Assembly (NCBI RefSeq): GCF_041200175.1 | Contig: NZ_CP165727.1 | Location: forward strand, 5,397,501-5,461,500 | Reading direction: 5' to 3' | Source: Streptomyces sp. R33 | GTDB taxonomy: Bacteria > Actinomycetota > Actinomycetes > Streptomycetales > Streptomycetaceae | Length of the DNA stretch: 64,000 bases | Part shown: positions 25,652-34,107 of the stretch, in pieces | How positions within the stretch are numbered: the stretch's first letter is position 1 | Layout: each line of letters opens with the position of its first letter | Notes under the pieces: model-generated | Told to the model about the DNA's origin: nothing | The model's database searches: none | Seen by the model: the letters and a program-made list of their open reading frames with translations, nothing else | Translations under genes and position numbers: made by a program

Positions 25652-25745
25652 GCCGGCCCCTCCGTTCCCGGCCGCGTGTGCGGCTCTCGTACGGAGAAAC
25701 GGGTCGATAGTCGGACGGTTACGGGCCTGTTCGTCCGATAAACGG

Positions 25746-25779
25746 AGCGGCCCGCACCGGTTTGTCGGTGCGGGCCGCT
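25746..25779 (-). terminator. Hairpin terminator after bcp
   Basis: Perfect 14-bp arms (25746-25759 and 25766-25779) with a 6-base loop lie 21 bases past the bcp stop, reading leftward. Confidence 0.85.
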
Positions 25780-25800
25780 GGTGCGCAGGGCCGGCCGGAG

Positions 25801-26268
25801 TCAGATGCCCAGGTCCTTGATGATCTTGGCTACGTGGCCCGTGGCCTTGACGTTGTAGAGGGCGCGTTCGACCTTGCCCTCCTCGTCCACGATCACCGTG
25901 GAGCGGATGACTCCGGTCACCGTCTTGCCGTACAGCTTCTTCTCGCCGAACGCGCCGTACGACTCGAGGACCTTCTTCTCCGGGTCGCCGACCAGGGTGA
26001 CCTTCAGGTGCTCCTTCTCGCGGAACTTCGCCAGCTTCTCCGGCTTGTCCGGGGACACGCCGATCACGTCGTAGCCGGCCTCGGCCAGCACCGCCAGGTT
26101 GTCCGTGAAATCGCAGGCCTGCTTCGTGCAGCCCGGTGTCAGCGCCGCGGGGTAGAAGTACACGATCACCTTGCGGCCCTTGTGGTCGGCGAGCGAGACC
26201 TCGTTGCCGTCCGCGTCGGGCAGGGTGAAGGCGGGGGCGGTGTCGCCCGGCTGGAGTCGCTCGCTCAT
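25801..26268 (-). CDS. bcp: Thioredoxin-dependent peroxiredoxin (Bcp type)
   Basis: A 155-residue peroxiredoxin that reduces organic hydroperoxides and H2O2 using thioredoxin. The peroxidatic and resolving cysteines lie five residues apart in YFYPAALTPGCTKQACDF, the atypical 2-Cys arrangement of the BCP/PrxQ group. GDTAPAFTLPDADGNEVSL at the N-terminus and VIGVSPDKPEKLAKF complete the fold. ATG 26268 is used. It is divergent from the DUF3618 gene. Confidence 0.95.
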   Translation of the reverse strand: MSERLQPGDTAPAFTLPDADGNEVSLADHKGRKVIVYFYPAALTPGCTKQACDFTDNLAVLAEAGYDVIGVSPDKPEKLAKFREKEHLKVTLVGDPEKKVLESYGAFGEKKLYGKTVTGVIRSTVIVDEEGKVERALYNVKATGHVAKIIKDLGI

Positions 26269-26379
26269 GTCAACAGTCTCCTCGGGAGGGGATCGGTACG
26301 GTCCGAGACTAAGCTGACAGACTGTTCATGGCGGACTACGCCCCCATGCGACCACGACCACGACGACGGAGGCAGCGCG

Positions 26380-26697
26380 GTGCCGGAAGCCAGGACCCCC
26401 GCACAGATCGAGGCGGACATCGTCCGCCGCCGCGAGCAGCTCGCCGAGACGCTCGACGAGATCGGCGTGCGCATGCACCCGAAGACGATCATCGGGGACG
26501 CAAAGGCAAGGGTCGCCTCGACCGTGGACCACACCGCCGGGCGTGCCGTCGTCGCCGTGAACCGTGTGCTGACGGATGTGCGGGCGAGCTTCCGTTACGA
26601 CGACGGTACGCCGCGTCCCGCGCGGATCGCGCCCGTCGCGCTGCTCGCGGCGGGTGTGATCGGCCTGCTCGTGGTGTCGGCGCGGCGCAAGCGCTGA
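26380..26697 (+). CDS. DUF3618 family membrane protein
   Basis: A 105-residue protein of the actinobacterial DUF3618 family. The N-terminal helix reads TPAQIEADIVRRREQLAETL, a TVDHTAGRAVVAVNRVL helix follows, and a single membrane segment ends the protein (APVALLAAGVIGLLVVSARR). The role is unknown. GTG 26380 is supported by GGAGG 7 bases upstream. Confidence 0.82.
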   Translation: MPEARTPAQIEADIVRRREQLAETLDEIGVRMHPKTIIGDAKARVASTVDHTAGRAVVAVNRVLTDVRASFRYDDGTPRPARIAPVALLAAGVIGLLVVSARRKR

Positions 26698-26743
26698 TGA
26701 CCCTGCGGCGCACGGGTGGGGCGCGGACGGGTAGGTTCGTGGC

Positions 26744-27094
26744 GTGAGCGACAACACCAACACCACCACCCACGACAAGCTGCCCATCCGCATGCTGCAC
26801 GACCGCGTGCTCGTGAAGTCCGACTCGCCGGAGGGCGAGCGGCGCTCGGGCGGCGGCATCCTGATTCCGGCCACCGCTGCCGTGGGCAAGCGGCTGGCCT
26901 GGGCCGAGGTGGTCGCGGTCGGGCAGAACGTACGCAGCGTGGAGCCGGGCGACCGGGTGCTGTACGACCCAGAGGACCGGGCCGAGGTCGAGGTGCGGGG
27001 TGCGACGTACGTGCTGATGCGTGAGCGGGATCTGCACGCCGTGGCCGCGGAGCGGCTGGAGGGGTCCAAGGACTCCACCGGGCTGTACCTGTAG
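26744..27094 (+). CDS. GroES-like co-chaperone family protein
   Basis: A 116-residue protein with the GroES fold: KLPIRMLHDRVLVKSDSPEG at the start, then SGGGILIPATAA with a shortened mobile loop, AEVVAVGQNVRSVEPGDRVL, and YVLMRERDLHAVA. It is not the groESL-operon GroES, since no groEL follows, and it carries extra N- and C-terminal tails. It may act as an accessory co-chaperonin; this is inference. GTG 26744 starts the frame. The stop codon TAG is the first of six TAGs spaced every 10 bases. Confidence 0.85.
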   Translation: MSDNTNTTTHDKLPIRMLHDRVLVKSDSPEGERRSGGGILIPATAAVGKRLAWAEVVAVGQNVRSVEPGDRVLYDPEDRAEVEVRGATYVLMRERDLHAVAAERLEGSKDSTGLYL

Positions 27095-27148
27095 GAGCCC
27101 GTAGGGATCTGTAGAAACCTGTAGAAACCTGTAGAAACCTGTAGGGAT
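27089..27148 (+). repeat. Six-unit 10-bp repeat carrying TAG in every unit
   Basis: Units of the form CTGTAGAAAC or CTGTAGGGAT repeat six times. TAG recurs at 27092, 27102, 27112, 27122, 27132 and 27142, so stops occur in all three frames. The first is the stop of the GroES-like gene. Confidence 0.85.
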
Positions 27149-27156
27149 CGATCGTC

Positions 27157-27188
27157 GAAGGGCCGGTGACCGGGGTCACCGGCCCTTC
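27157..27188 (+). terminator. Hairpin terminator after the GroES-like gene
   Basis: Perfect 14-bp arms (27157-27170 and 27175-27188) with a CGGG loop, followed by TGCACGGGCTTT. Confidence 0.85.
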
Positions 27189-27216
27189 TGCACGGGCTTT
27201 GCTACGGTGGTGGGGA

Positions 27217-27273
27217 ACCCCCGACGAGACGCGCCGTACCGGGTAGCCGTGGCTGTAGGACAAGACGACGCAC
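27217..27273 (+). promoter_or_regulatory. Guanidine-III (ykkC-III) riboswitch
   Basis: The stretch contains CGACGAG, then GCGCCGTACC with GGGT, and then AGGACAAGACGACGC, the conserved blocks of the guanidine-III aptamer in the right order. CCC at 27219-27221 can form P1 with GGG at 27241-27243, and GCGCCGT can form the pseudoknot with ACGACGC, with one mismatch. A small AGCC/GGCT hairpin is inserted between the conserved blocks. It ends about 32 bases before an SMR exporter, the usual guanidine-regulated gene type. Confidence 0.82.
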
Positions 27274-27304
27274 CCCGTTCGCTCTCGTTCCGGAGGTGCC
27301 CGTC

Positions 27305-27625
27305 ATGGCCTGGGTTCTGCTTCTCGTCGCCGGTCTGCTCGAGGTCGGCTGGTCGATCGGCATGAAGTTCACGGAGGGCTTCACCCGGTTGTGGCCGAGC
27401 GTGTTCACCGGTGCCGGGATCGTCGCGAGCATGGTGCTGCTCTCGTACGCCGCCAAGAGCCTGCCGATCGGTACCGCGTACGGCGTCTGGGTGGGCATCG
27501 GTGCGGCCGGGGCCGCGGTGCTGGGCATGGCGGTGCTGGGTGAGCCCGTCACCGCCGCCCGTGTCTTCTTCGTCTGCCTGCTGCTGGTCGCCGTGGTGGG
27601 GCTGAAGGCGACCTCCGGTCACTGA
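27305..27625 (+). CDS. SMR-family exporter, likely guanidinium exporter
   Basis: A 106-residue, four-helix small multidrug resistance protein. The essential proton/substrate glutamate is in LLLVAGLLEVGWSIGMKFTE (Glu13), and the GTAYGVWVGIGAAGAAVLGM helix with GEPVTAARVFFV are standard. The GWSIGMK sequence after the glutamate and the upstream guanidine-III riboswitch point to the SugE/Gdx subgroup, which exports guanidinium in exchange for protons. ATG 27305 is preferred because GGAGGT ends 7 bases upstream; a GTG at 27296 lies inside that binding site. Confidence 0.9.
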   Translation: MAWVLLLVAGLLEVGWSIGMKFTEGFTRLWPSVFTGAGIVASMVLLSYAAKSLPIGTAYGVWVGIGAAGAAVLGMAVLGEPVTAARVFFVCLLLVAVVGLKATSGH

Positions 27626-27663
27626 CCTCTCCCCCCCCGTACGGGTCAGTCCCGCGATTCCGG

Positions 27664-30117
27664 TTATTCCAGGTACTCCGACGGGGGCCGGCTGCGCGGG
27701 CGGCCGCCGGTGACGCCGCCCAGGGCGCCTGCGGTGGTGCCGGCCGTGGTGCCCGATGCCGTTCCTCCGGCGGTTCCGGTGGTCCCGGTCGTCGTCCCCG
27801 TGGTGGCGCCCTCGTTGCTCCGGCCCCCGGTGGTGTCGCCTTCCGTGGTCCGGCCCTCGGTGTCCTGCCCCTGGTTGCGGCCGCCCTGGTCCTCGTCGCC
27901 GTCCGGCGGTGTCGGCCGGTTCGGGCGGTTCGGCCGGCTCGGCGGCGGCGGGGATTGCGGGGTGTCCTCGTCCGGCGTCGGCTCCGGGCTGCCCGGGACG
28001 AACGGCGGCGGGGACGGGGCGGCGCCCGGCTGGAGTTCGAGGTCGAAGTCCAGCGGGTCGCTGCCCTCCAGGGCGGTCTTCGTGTACTGCGCCCAGATCC
28101 GGGCCGGGTAGCCGCCGCCCCCGATCCGGGCCTCGCCGAGAGCCCCGTACAGGGATTCCAGGGCGCCGGTGTCGGGGTCCTGGCCCATCATCGAGACGAC
28201 CGTGACCAGGTCGGGGGTGTACGCCGCGAACCAGGCGGAGCGGTCCAGTTCGCCGGTGCCGGTCTTGCCGGCGGCCGGGTGCCCGGCGGCGAGGGCGGCC
28301 GTACCGGTGCCGTTGTCGACGACGCTGACCAGCATGGACGTGGTGGTGTCGGCGGCTTCTCGGCTGACGGCCTGCTTCGGGGTGCGGTCGGGCAGGGGGA
28401 TGCTGTCGCTGCCCTTGGTGATCTTCTCGACGAACGTGTACGGGGTGTAGCGGCCGTGGTCGGCGAGGGTCGCGTAGGCCTGGGTCATGTCCAGGACGCT
28501 GGCCTGCATGGTGCCGAGGGCCATGGCGGGGCCCGCGACGAAGTTCGGGGTGTTCTCGGGGATGCCGAGGTCGATGGCGGTCTTCTTGACCTTGGCGGTG
28601 CCGACGTCGACGACCATCTGGGCGAAGACGGCGTTGACGGACAGGTCGGTGGCGGTGTTGACGGTGATGTTCCCGTACGACAACTGGCCCTCGTTCTCGG
28701 GGGCGTAGGGGGTCCGGGTGCCGACGACGCGGCGCTTGTTGTCGCCGTTGTAGACGGTGTTGGGGGTGATCAGGCGGCCGTCCTGGGTGCGGGAGTCGTT
28801 CTCGACGGCGGCGGCGAACACGAACGGCTTGAAGGTGGAGGCCACCTGGTAGTCGTGGCGGGTCGCGTTGTTGACGTACTGCTTGGTGTAGTCGATGCCG
28901 CCGTACATGGCGACGACCTTGCCGGTGGCCGGGTCGATGGAGACCCCGCCGGCCCGTACGACGCGGTCGGCCTTGCGCGTCGCCGGGTCCAGCTTGTCGG
29001 CCATCTTCTCGTCGACTGCGTCGACGAAGGCGTTCTGGCGGCGTTTGTCGATGGTGGTGGTGATGCGGTAGCCGCCCTTGGCGAGGGTCTTCTCGTCGAG
29101 GATCTTGCGCTCGACGATGTGGTCCTTGATGGCTTCGACGAGGTAGCCGCGCTGTCCGGAGAGGCCGGCGGCCGGGCGGACCTTGCCGGGTTCGGGGAAC
29201 TGCGTCGCGGTCCGCTCGGCCGCGGGCAGCCACTGCTTCTTGACCATGCCGTCGAGTACGTAGTTCCAGCGGGCGAGCGCGCGGGTGCGGCTCTGGGGGT
29301 GGGCGACGACGTCGAAGGCGCTGGGGGAGTTGAGGAGCGTGGCGAGGTACGCGCCTTCGGCGGTGGTGAGTTTGCCGACGTCCTTGCCGTAGTAGGCCTG
29401 GGCGGCCGCCTGGATGCCGTAGGCGTTGCGGCCGAAGTAGCTGGTGTTGAGGTAGCCCTCGAGGATGTAGTCCTTCGATTTCTCGCGGCCGAGTTTGATC
29501 GCGATGAAGAACTCCTTGACCTTGCGCTTGATCGTCTGTTCCTGGCCCAGGTAGTAGTTCTTGACGTACTGCTGGGTGATGGTCGAACCGGATTGGGTGC
29601 CCTTGCCGGTCGCCGTGTTCCATGCGGCGCGGATCATCGCCTTGGGGTCCACGGCCCGTTCGGAGTAGAAATCCCGGTCCTCGGCGGCGAGTACGGCTTC
29701 CTGCACCGTGCGGGGGATCTGTGAGAGGGGAACGTTGACGCGGTTGACCTCGCCGTCACGGGCGAGCTGGGAGCCGTCGGCGTAGAGGTAGAGGTTGGAC
29801 TGGGCGGTGGCGGCGGCGTTGGCGGGCGGGATGCGGACCAGCAGGTAGCCGGCGACGAGGGCGCCGATGACGAGCAGGGCGAGCAGCAGGACGGTGCCGA
29901 GGACCATGCGCCAGGTGGGGACGAGGCGGCGCCGGCCGGTCCGCTTCCGGTTCCGTTCGGCCTTGTTGGCGGCTCTGCGCGACTGCCTCTCGCCGGAAGG
30001 CTTCTGCGGCTTCTGCGGCTCCTGCGGCTTGTGTGCCGACGGCTGCTGCGCGGGAGGTGTTGTGGGGGTGTCCGGGTCACGAGGGGTCCAGCCCGGTGGT
30101 GGTGACTGGTCGCTCAT
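27664..30117 (-). CDS. Bifunctional penicillin-binding protein (transglycosylase/transpeptidase)
   Basis: An 817-residue class A PBP that polymerises and cross-links peptidoglycan. The order is a basic, Pro-rich cytoplasmic head; a membrane anchor near residues 65-90; a GT51 glycosyltransferase domain with EDRDFYSERAVDPKAM and SGSTITQQYVKNYYLGQ; and then a transpeptidase domain. The transpeptidase has STFKPF (Ser-x-x-Lys, near 424), SVNAVF (Ser-x-Asn, near 490) and KTGTGEL (near 616). The C-terminal 120 residues are Pro-rich, then Gly/Thr-rich low complexity. ATG 30117 has GAGGAG about 10 bases upstream. It is divergent from the ABC exporter genes. Confidence 0.94.
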   Translation of the reverse strand: MSDQSPPPGWTPRDPDTPTTPPAQQPSAHKPQEPQKPQKPSGERQSRRAANKAERNRKRTGRRRLVPTWRMVLGTVLLLALLVIGALVAGYLLVRIPPANAAATAQSNLYLYADGSQLARDGEVNRVNVPLSQIPRTVQEAVLAAEDRDFYSERAVDPKAMIRAAWNTATGKGTQSGSTITQQYVKNYYLGQEQTIKRKVKEFFIAIKLGREKSKDYILEGYLNTSYFGRNAYGIQAAAQAYYGKDVGKLTTAEGAYLATLLNSPSAFDVVAHPQSRTRALARWNYVLDGMVKKQWLPAAERTATQFPEPGKVRPAAGLSGQRGYLVEAIKDHIVERKILDEKTLAKGGYRITTTIDKRRQNAFVDAVDEKMADKLDPATRKADRVVRAGGVSIDPATGKVVAMYGGIDYTKQYVNNATRHDYQVASTFKPFVFAAAVENDSRTQDGRLITPNTVYNGDNKRRVVGTRTPYAPENEGQLSYGNITVNTATDLSVNAVFAQMVVDVGTAKVKKTAIDLGIPENTPNFVAGPAMALGTMQASVLDMTQAYATLADHGRYTPYTFVEKITKGSDSIPLPDRTPKQAVSREAADTTTSMLVSVVDNGTGTAALAAGHPAAGKTGTGELDRSAWFAAYTPDLVTVVSMMGQDPDTGALESLYGALGEARIGGGGYPARIWAQYTKTALEGSDPLDFDLELQPGAAPSPPPFVPGSPEPTPDEDTPQSPPPPSRPNRPNRPTPPDGDEDQGGRNQGQDTEGRTTEGDTTGGRSNEGATTGTTTGTTGTAGGTASGTTAGTTAGALGGVTGGRPRSRPPSEYLE

Positions 30118-30292
30118 CGCCAGGACTCCTCGACGCCATACGAAATATCCACATCTGTACTCCGTGCTGTCTACCCGATGACCGCTCATTCCGCTTCGGA
30201 CGGGCGTAAATCGGTCGCGTGGATCGCCCCTCCGCACTAAGCTCGCGCGCTTTGGCCGACGTAGGAACGACCGGGGAAATCGGAGGGATACG

Positions 30293-31120
30293 GTGCGCCA
30301 GGCAACGGCTCGCAGAGCGTGGCTCTATCCGGCCGTCGCGGCCGGCGGGTTCCGGCGCTACGCCACGTACGGGACGGCGACGGCGGCAGGGGTGTTCACC
30401 AACACCGTCTTCGGCTTCATCCTCGCGTACACGTACGTCGCGCTGTGGGAGGAGCGGCCCGGACTGGGCGGTTACGACCAGGCGCAGGCGCTGACCTTCG
30501 TCTGGGTGAGCCAGTCGCTGCTCGCCGCGGGCGCGCTCATCGGCGGCGGCTTCCAGGAGGAGATGCAGGAGCGCATCCGTACGGGTGACATCGCCGTCGA
30601 CCTGTACCGGCCGGCCGATCTGCAGTTGTGGTGGCTGGCGGCCGATCTGGGGCGCGCCGGCTTCCAGTTGCTCGGGCGCGGGGTGGTGCCGCTGCTCGCG
30701 GGGGCGCTGGCGTTCGAGCTGGCGCTGCCCGCCGATCCGGTGCGCTGGCTGCTGTTCCTGGTGTCCGTACTGCTCGGGCTGGTCGTCAGTTTCGGGATCC
30801 GGTACCTGCTGGGGCTGGCGGCGTTCTGGCTGATGGACGGGACGGGGATCAACGTGATGGCCGTCGTCGTCACGATCTTCTGCTCCGGGATGCTGCTGCC
30901 GCTGACGGTGTTCCCCGGCGGCTTCGGCGAGGTCGTCCGCGTGCTGCCGTGGGCGGCGATGATCCAGGTGCCGCTGGACGTGCTGATGGGCGAGCACGCG
31001 GGCGCCGGGGGCGCGGTGCGGGCGCTGGGCTTCCAGGCGGGATGGGTGCTCGTACTGCTGGGCGCGGGGCGGCTGTTGCAGTCGGCGGCGACGCGGAAGG
31101 CGGTGGTCCAGGGTGGCTGA
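30293..31120 (+). CDS. ABC-2 type transporter permease
   Basis: A 275-residue membrane protein with about six helices, of the ABC-2/DUF990-like permease type (ATYGTATAAGVFTNTVFGF, WLLFLVSVLLGLVVSFGIRY, VVVTIFCSGMLLPLTVFPGG). It would form half of the channel of an exporter. GTG 30293 has CGGAGGGAT 6 bases upstream. Its stop overlaps the start of the second permease, which is followed closely by the ATPase, so the three genes are one operon. The substrate cannot be told. Confidence 0.88.
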   Translation: MRQATARRAWLYPAVAAGGFRRYATYGTATAAGVFTNTVFGFILAYTYVALWEERPGLGGYDQAQALTFVWVSQSLLAAGALIGGGFQEEMQERIRTGDIAVDLYRPADLQLWWLAADLGRAGFQLLGRGVVPLLAGALAFELALPADPVRWLLFLVSVLLGLVVSFGIRYLLGLAAFWLMDGTGINVMAVVVTIFCSGMLLPLTVFPGGFGEVVRVLPWAAMIQVPLDVLMGEHAGAGGAVRALGFQAGWVLVLLGAGRLLQSAATRKAVVQGG

Positions 31121-32015
31121 GACGGCGGCGTCGGGGTCGGTGGCGTCCGAGTCGGTGGCGGCTCCGGCGCGGCGGCCCGGGCGGCCGATGGAGGTACCGG
31201 CGCGGAACCGGGCGGTGGAGGGGCTGCGCGGCTACGGGCTGATCGTGGCGATGTGGGTCCGCTCGACGATGACGTACCGGACGTCGTTCCTGCTCTCCAC
31301 CTTCGGGAACGCGGCGATCACGCTCCTCGACTTCGTCGCGATCTGGATCATGTTCTCGCACGTGGACGTGCTCGGCGGTTTCACGCTGCCCGAGATCGCC
31401 CTGCTGTACGGGTCCGCCTCGGCCTCGCTCGGGCTGGCGGACCTGCTCCTCGGCAATACGGACCGGATCGGCGTCCGGATCCGCGACGGTTCGCTCGACA
31501 CCATGCTGGTGCGTCCGGTCCCGGTGCTCGCGCAGGTCGCGGCGGACCGCTTCGCGCTGCGGCGGGTGGGGCGGATCGGGCAGGGACTGGCGGTGCTGGT
31601 CTGGGCGGTCTGCGCGCTGGACGTGGAGTGGACGGCCGGGAAGGTGTGGCTGATGCCGGTGATGGTCGTGGCCGGGGCGGCGATCTTCGGGGCGGTGATG
31701 GTGGCCGGGGCGGCGTTCCAGTTCGTCGCCGGGGACGCGGCGGAGGTGCAGAACTCCTTCACGTACGGCGGCAACACGATGCTCCAGTACCCGCCGACGG
31801 TGTTCGGGAAGGACCTGCTGCGCGGGGTCACGTTCGTCGTGCCGCTGGCCTTCGTGAACTGGCTGCCCGCCCTGTACGTGCTGGGGCGGCCCGATCCGCT
31901 GGGACTGCCGGGGTGGGTGGCGTTCCTGAGCCCGCTGGTGGCGGTGGTGGTGTTCGTACCCGCGTCGCTGGTGTGGCGTGCGGGTCTTCGTTCGTACCGG
32001 AGTACGGGGAGCTGA
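31113..32015 (+). CDS. ABC-2 type transporter permease, second subunit
   Basis: A 300-residue permease with six helices. The N-terminal 30 residues are a Ser/Ala-rich extension. Conserved segments include MWVRSTMTYRTSFLLSTFGN, DSGLADLLLG-like and RIRDGSLDTMLVRPVPVL, then YPPTVFGKDLLRGVTF and VPLAFVNWLPALYVLGRPDP, typical of this exporter subgroup. The start overlaps the end of the first permease by 8 bases. It probably forms a heterodimeric channel with the preceding protein. Confidence 0.88.
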   Translation: MAETAASGSVASESVAAPARRPGRPMEVPARNRAVEGLRGYGLIVAMWVRSTMTYRTSFLLSTFGNAAITLLDFVAIWIMFSHVDVLGGFTLPEIALLYGSASASLGLADLLLGNTDRIGVRIRDGSLDTMLVRPVPVLAQVAADRFALRRVGRIGQGLAVLVWAVCALDVEWTAGKVWLMPVMVVAGAAIFGAVMVAGAAFQFVAGDAAEVQNSFTYGGNTMLQYPPTVFGKDLLRGVTFVVPLAFVNWLPALYVLGRPDPLGLPGWVAFLSPLVAVVVFVPASLVWRAGLRSYRSTGS

Positions 32016-32021
32016 GCGGCT

Positions 32022-32990
32022 GTGGGCACGGATGTGCTGATCGAGCTGGACGACGTCGAGAAGGTCTTCGACGTGCGGCGCCGGGTGGGCCTGCTGCGGC
32101 GGGAGAAACGGCAGGTCAGAGCGGTTGACGGGATCAGCTTCGAGGTGGCGCGGGGCGAGGTGGTCGGCTACATCGGGCCCAACGGCGCCGGGAAGTCGAC
32201 CACGATCAAGATGCTGACCGGCATCCTCACCCCGAGCGGCGGCCGGCTGCGGGTCGCGGGCATCGACCCGGCGCGGGAGCGGATGCGGCTGGCGCACCGG
32301 ATCGGGGTGGTGTTCGGGCAGCGGACCACGCTGTGGTGGGACCTGCCGCTGAAGGACTCGTACGGGCTGATGCGGCGGATGTACCGGATCCCGGCGGCGC
32401 GGTTCGAGGAGAACCTCGAGCACTGCGTGGACCGCCTCGACCTGGCCGAGCTGCTGGACGTTCCGGTACGGCAGCTTTCGCTGGGCCAGCGGATGCGCGG
32501 GGACATCGCGGCGGCGCTGCTGCACGATCCGGACGTGCTGTACCTGGACGAGCCGACGATCGGGCTCGACGTGGTGAGCAAGGCGAAGGTACGGGGCTTC
32601 CTGCGGCAGTTGAACGCGGAGCTCGGCACGACCGTGCTGCTCACCACCCATGACCTGCAGGACATCGAGCAGCTGTGCGAGCGGGTGATGGTGATCGACC
32701 ACGGGCGGCTGATGTACGACGGGGCCCTGGCCGGCCTGCACTCGATGGGGGAGGGCGGCGGGGAGCGGACGCTGGTGGTGGACCTGGAGCGGGAGCTTCC
32801 GGAGATCAGCGTGGCGGGGGCGCGGGTGGTGAAGGTGGACGGCCCGCGGCAGTGGCTGGCGTTCCCGGCGGGGACGTCGGCGGCGCCGCTGGTGGCGGAG
32901 GTGGCGGCCCGGTACCCGCTGCTGGACCTGTCGGTGCGGGAGCCGGACATCGAGGACGTGATCGCGCGGATGTACGCGGGGCGGGGGTGA
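32022..32990 (+). CDS. ABC transporter ATP-binding protein
   Basis: A 322-residue ATPase that powers the two preceding permeases. Walker A is GPNGAGKSTTIKML, the Q-loop region is GVVFGQRTTLWWDLP, the signature is LSLGQRMRGDIAAALLHDP, Walker B is VLYLDEPTIGLD, and the switch His is in LLTTHDLQDIE. The 'DVVSKAKVRGFL' segment after Walker B and the long C-terminal domain after residue 235 are typical of the ABC-2/DUF990 exporters. It is 6 bases downstream of the second permease. Confidence 0.92.
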   Translation: MGTDVLIELDDVEKVFDVRRRVGLLRREKRQVRAVDGISFEVARGEVVGYIGPNGAGKSTTIKMLTGILTPSGGRLRVAGIDPARERMRLAHRIGVVFGQRTTLWWDLPLKDSYGLMRRMYRIPAARFEENLEHCVDRLDLAELLDVPVRQLSLGQRMRGDIAAALLHDPDVLYLDEPTIGLDVVSKAKVRGFLRQLNAELGTTVLLTTHDLQDIEQLCERVMVIDHGRLMYDGALAGLHSMGEGGGERTLVVDLERELPEISVAGARVVKVDGPRQWLAFPAGTSAAPLVAEVAARYPLLDLSVREPDIEDVIARMYAGRG

Positions 32991-33024
32991 GGGGCCCCGG
33001 GGGCGGGGGCTTTGGGCTCTGGGG

Positions 33025-33056
33025 GCCGGGGGCTCGGCGGGCCGGGGGCTCGGCGG
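33025..33056 (+). repeat. Two-copy 16-bp tandem repeat in a G-rich spacer
   Basis: GCCGGGGGCTCGGCGG occurs twice head to tail, inside a strongly G-rich stretch (about 32990-33070) after the ABC operon. Confidence 0.7.
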
Positions 33057-33149
33057 GGCCCGGGGTAGGGGATAAATCAGGGGCGAGCGGGGGTCGGGTC
33101 CAGGGCTGGGCCATACAACTCCCTTGCGTGGCTGCATAGGCTGTTCCCC

Positions 33150-33836
33150 ATGACTGACGAGCGGCCGGAGAAGCCGTTGCCGGAGCTGAGGGCGTCGGAC
33201 GCCGACCGTGACCGGGTGGTGGAGCGTCTGCGGGACGCCGTCGCCGAGGGCCGGATCGACATGGAGGAGTTCGAGGAGCGGCTGGAGGCGGCGTACAAGT
33301 CGAAGACGTACGCCGAACTGGAACCACTGACCCGCGACTTGCCCGCGCCGGGCGGCGCCCCGATGGCGGTCGCGGCGCCGGCCCCGGTGCCTGCTCCGGG
33401 GGACCGCTCGTGGCCGTCCAGGATCGGCGGCGCCGGTCTGCCCGCGGGATCGTCGCCGGCCGTCGCGGTCATGTCGTCGTTCCAGCGCAAGGGCAACTGG
33501 ACGGTGCCCGCCCGCCTGGACGCGGTGGCGTTCTGGGGCGGCGGCGAGCTCGACCTGCGCGAGGCGAACTTCGCGCAGCGTGAGGTGGTCATCAACTGCG
33601 TCGCGATCATGGGCGGGATCGAGATCACCGTCCCGCCGGGCGTGGAGGTCGACGTCCGGGGCTTCGGCTTCATGGGCGCCTTCGACCAGCGCGACACCCC
33701 GGGCCCGGTCACCCCGGGCGCCCCGCGGGTGGTGGTGACGGGCTTCGCCTTCTGGGGCGGCGTGGAGATCAAAACCAAACCCCCGAAGCGCCCCGAGCCC
33801 CTGCCGGGCGCCCCGAACCTCCGCAAGGAGCTGTAG
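33150..33836 (+). CDS. DUF1707 domain protein
   Basis: A 228-residue actinobacterial protein. The N-terminal DUF1707 motif reads LRASDADRDRVVERLRDAVA and MEEFEERLEAAYKSKTYAEL. A Pro/Ala linker follows, then a beta-rich C-terminal domain of the cell-wall-active-antibiotics-response type (VAFWGGGELDLREANFAQRE, INCVAIMGGIEITVPPGVEV, GFAFWGGVEIKTKP). There is no membrane helix. The role is unknown; similar proteins accompany envelope stress genes. Confidence 0.85.
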   Translation: MTDERPEKPLPELRASDADRDRVVERLRDAVAEGRIDMEEFEERLEAAYKSKTYAELEPLTRDLPAPGGAPMAVAAPAPVPAPGDRSWPSRIGGAGLPAGSSPAVAVMSSFQRKGNWTVPARLDAVAFWGGGELDLREANFAQREVVINCVAIMGGIEITVPPGVEVDVRGFGFMGAFDQRDTPGPVTPGAPRVVVTGFAFWGGVEIKTKPPKRPEPLPGAPNLRKEL

Positions 33837-33932
33837 CGGGGCGCCGTCACCCTGGCGGCCGGACCGGAGCCCGGGCGCCACACGGGGCGCAGCCGGAGCG
33901 GCACGGGCCGTACGGGCGCCGGAGCCACGGGC

Positions 33933-33960
33933 CGGGGCCCGGACCACGGGCCGGGCCCCG
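33933..33960 (+). terminator. Hairpin after the DUF1707 gene
   Basis: CGGGGCCCGG (33933-33942) and CCGGGCCCCG (33951-33960) pair perfectly, about 100 bases past the stop, in a GC-rich 270-base spacer without genes. Confidence 0.5.
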
Positions 33961-34107
33961 CAGCCCGCACGGGCCGGCGGGCCCTGTCGCGCGTAGGGAC
34001 GCCGGGCGCCTCGAGGGCGGCGAATCGGCGCGCCGGGAACTCCTCGGGGCTCCGGGGAGTCGGATGCTATGCAGACAAAACCGGCGCCCGGGGGAAGGGA
34101 GGAACAC

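Noticed and set aside
26744..27094. Main GroES of the cell
   Set aside because: No groEL follows, the mobile loop is short, and the protein has extra tails; it is better described as GroES-like.
27089..27148. Repeat cluster as a CRISPR array
   Set aside because: Units are 10 bases with no spacers; no CRISPR arrays or cas genes were seen in the window.
33001..33149. Small gene in the spacer after the ABC operon
   Set aside because: The sequence is a G-rich low-complexity stretch with a two-copy repeat and no frame with a binding site.
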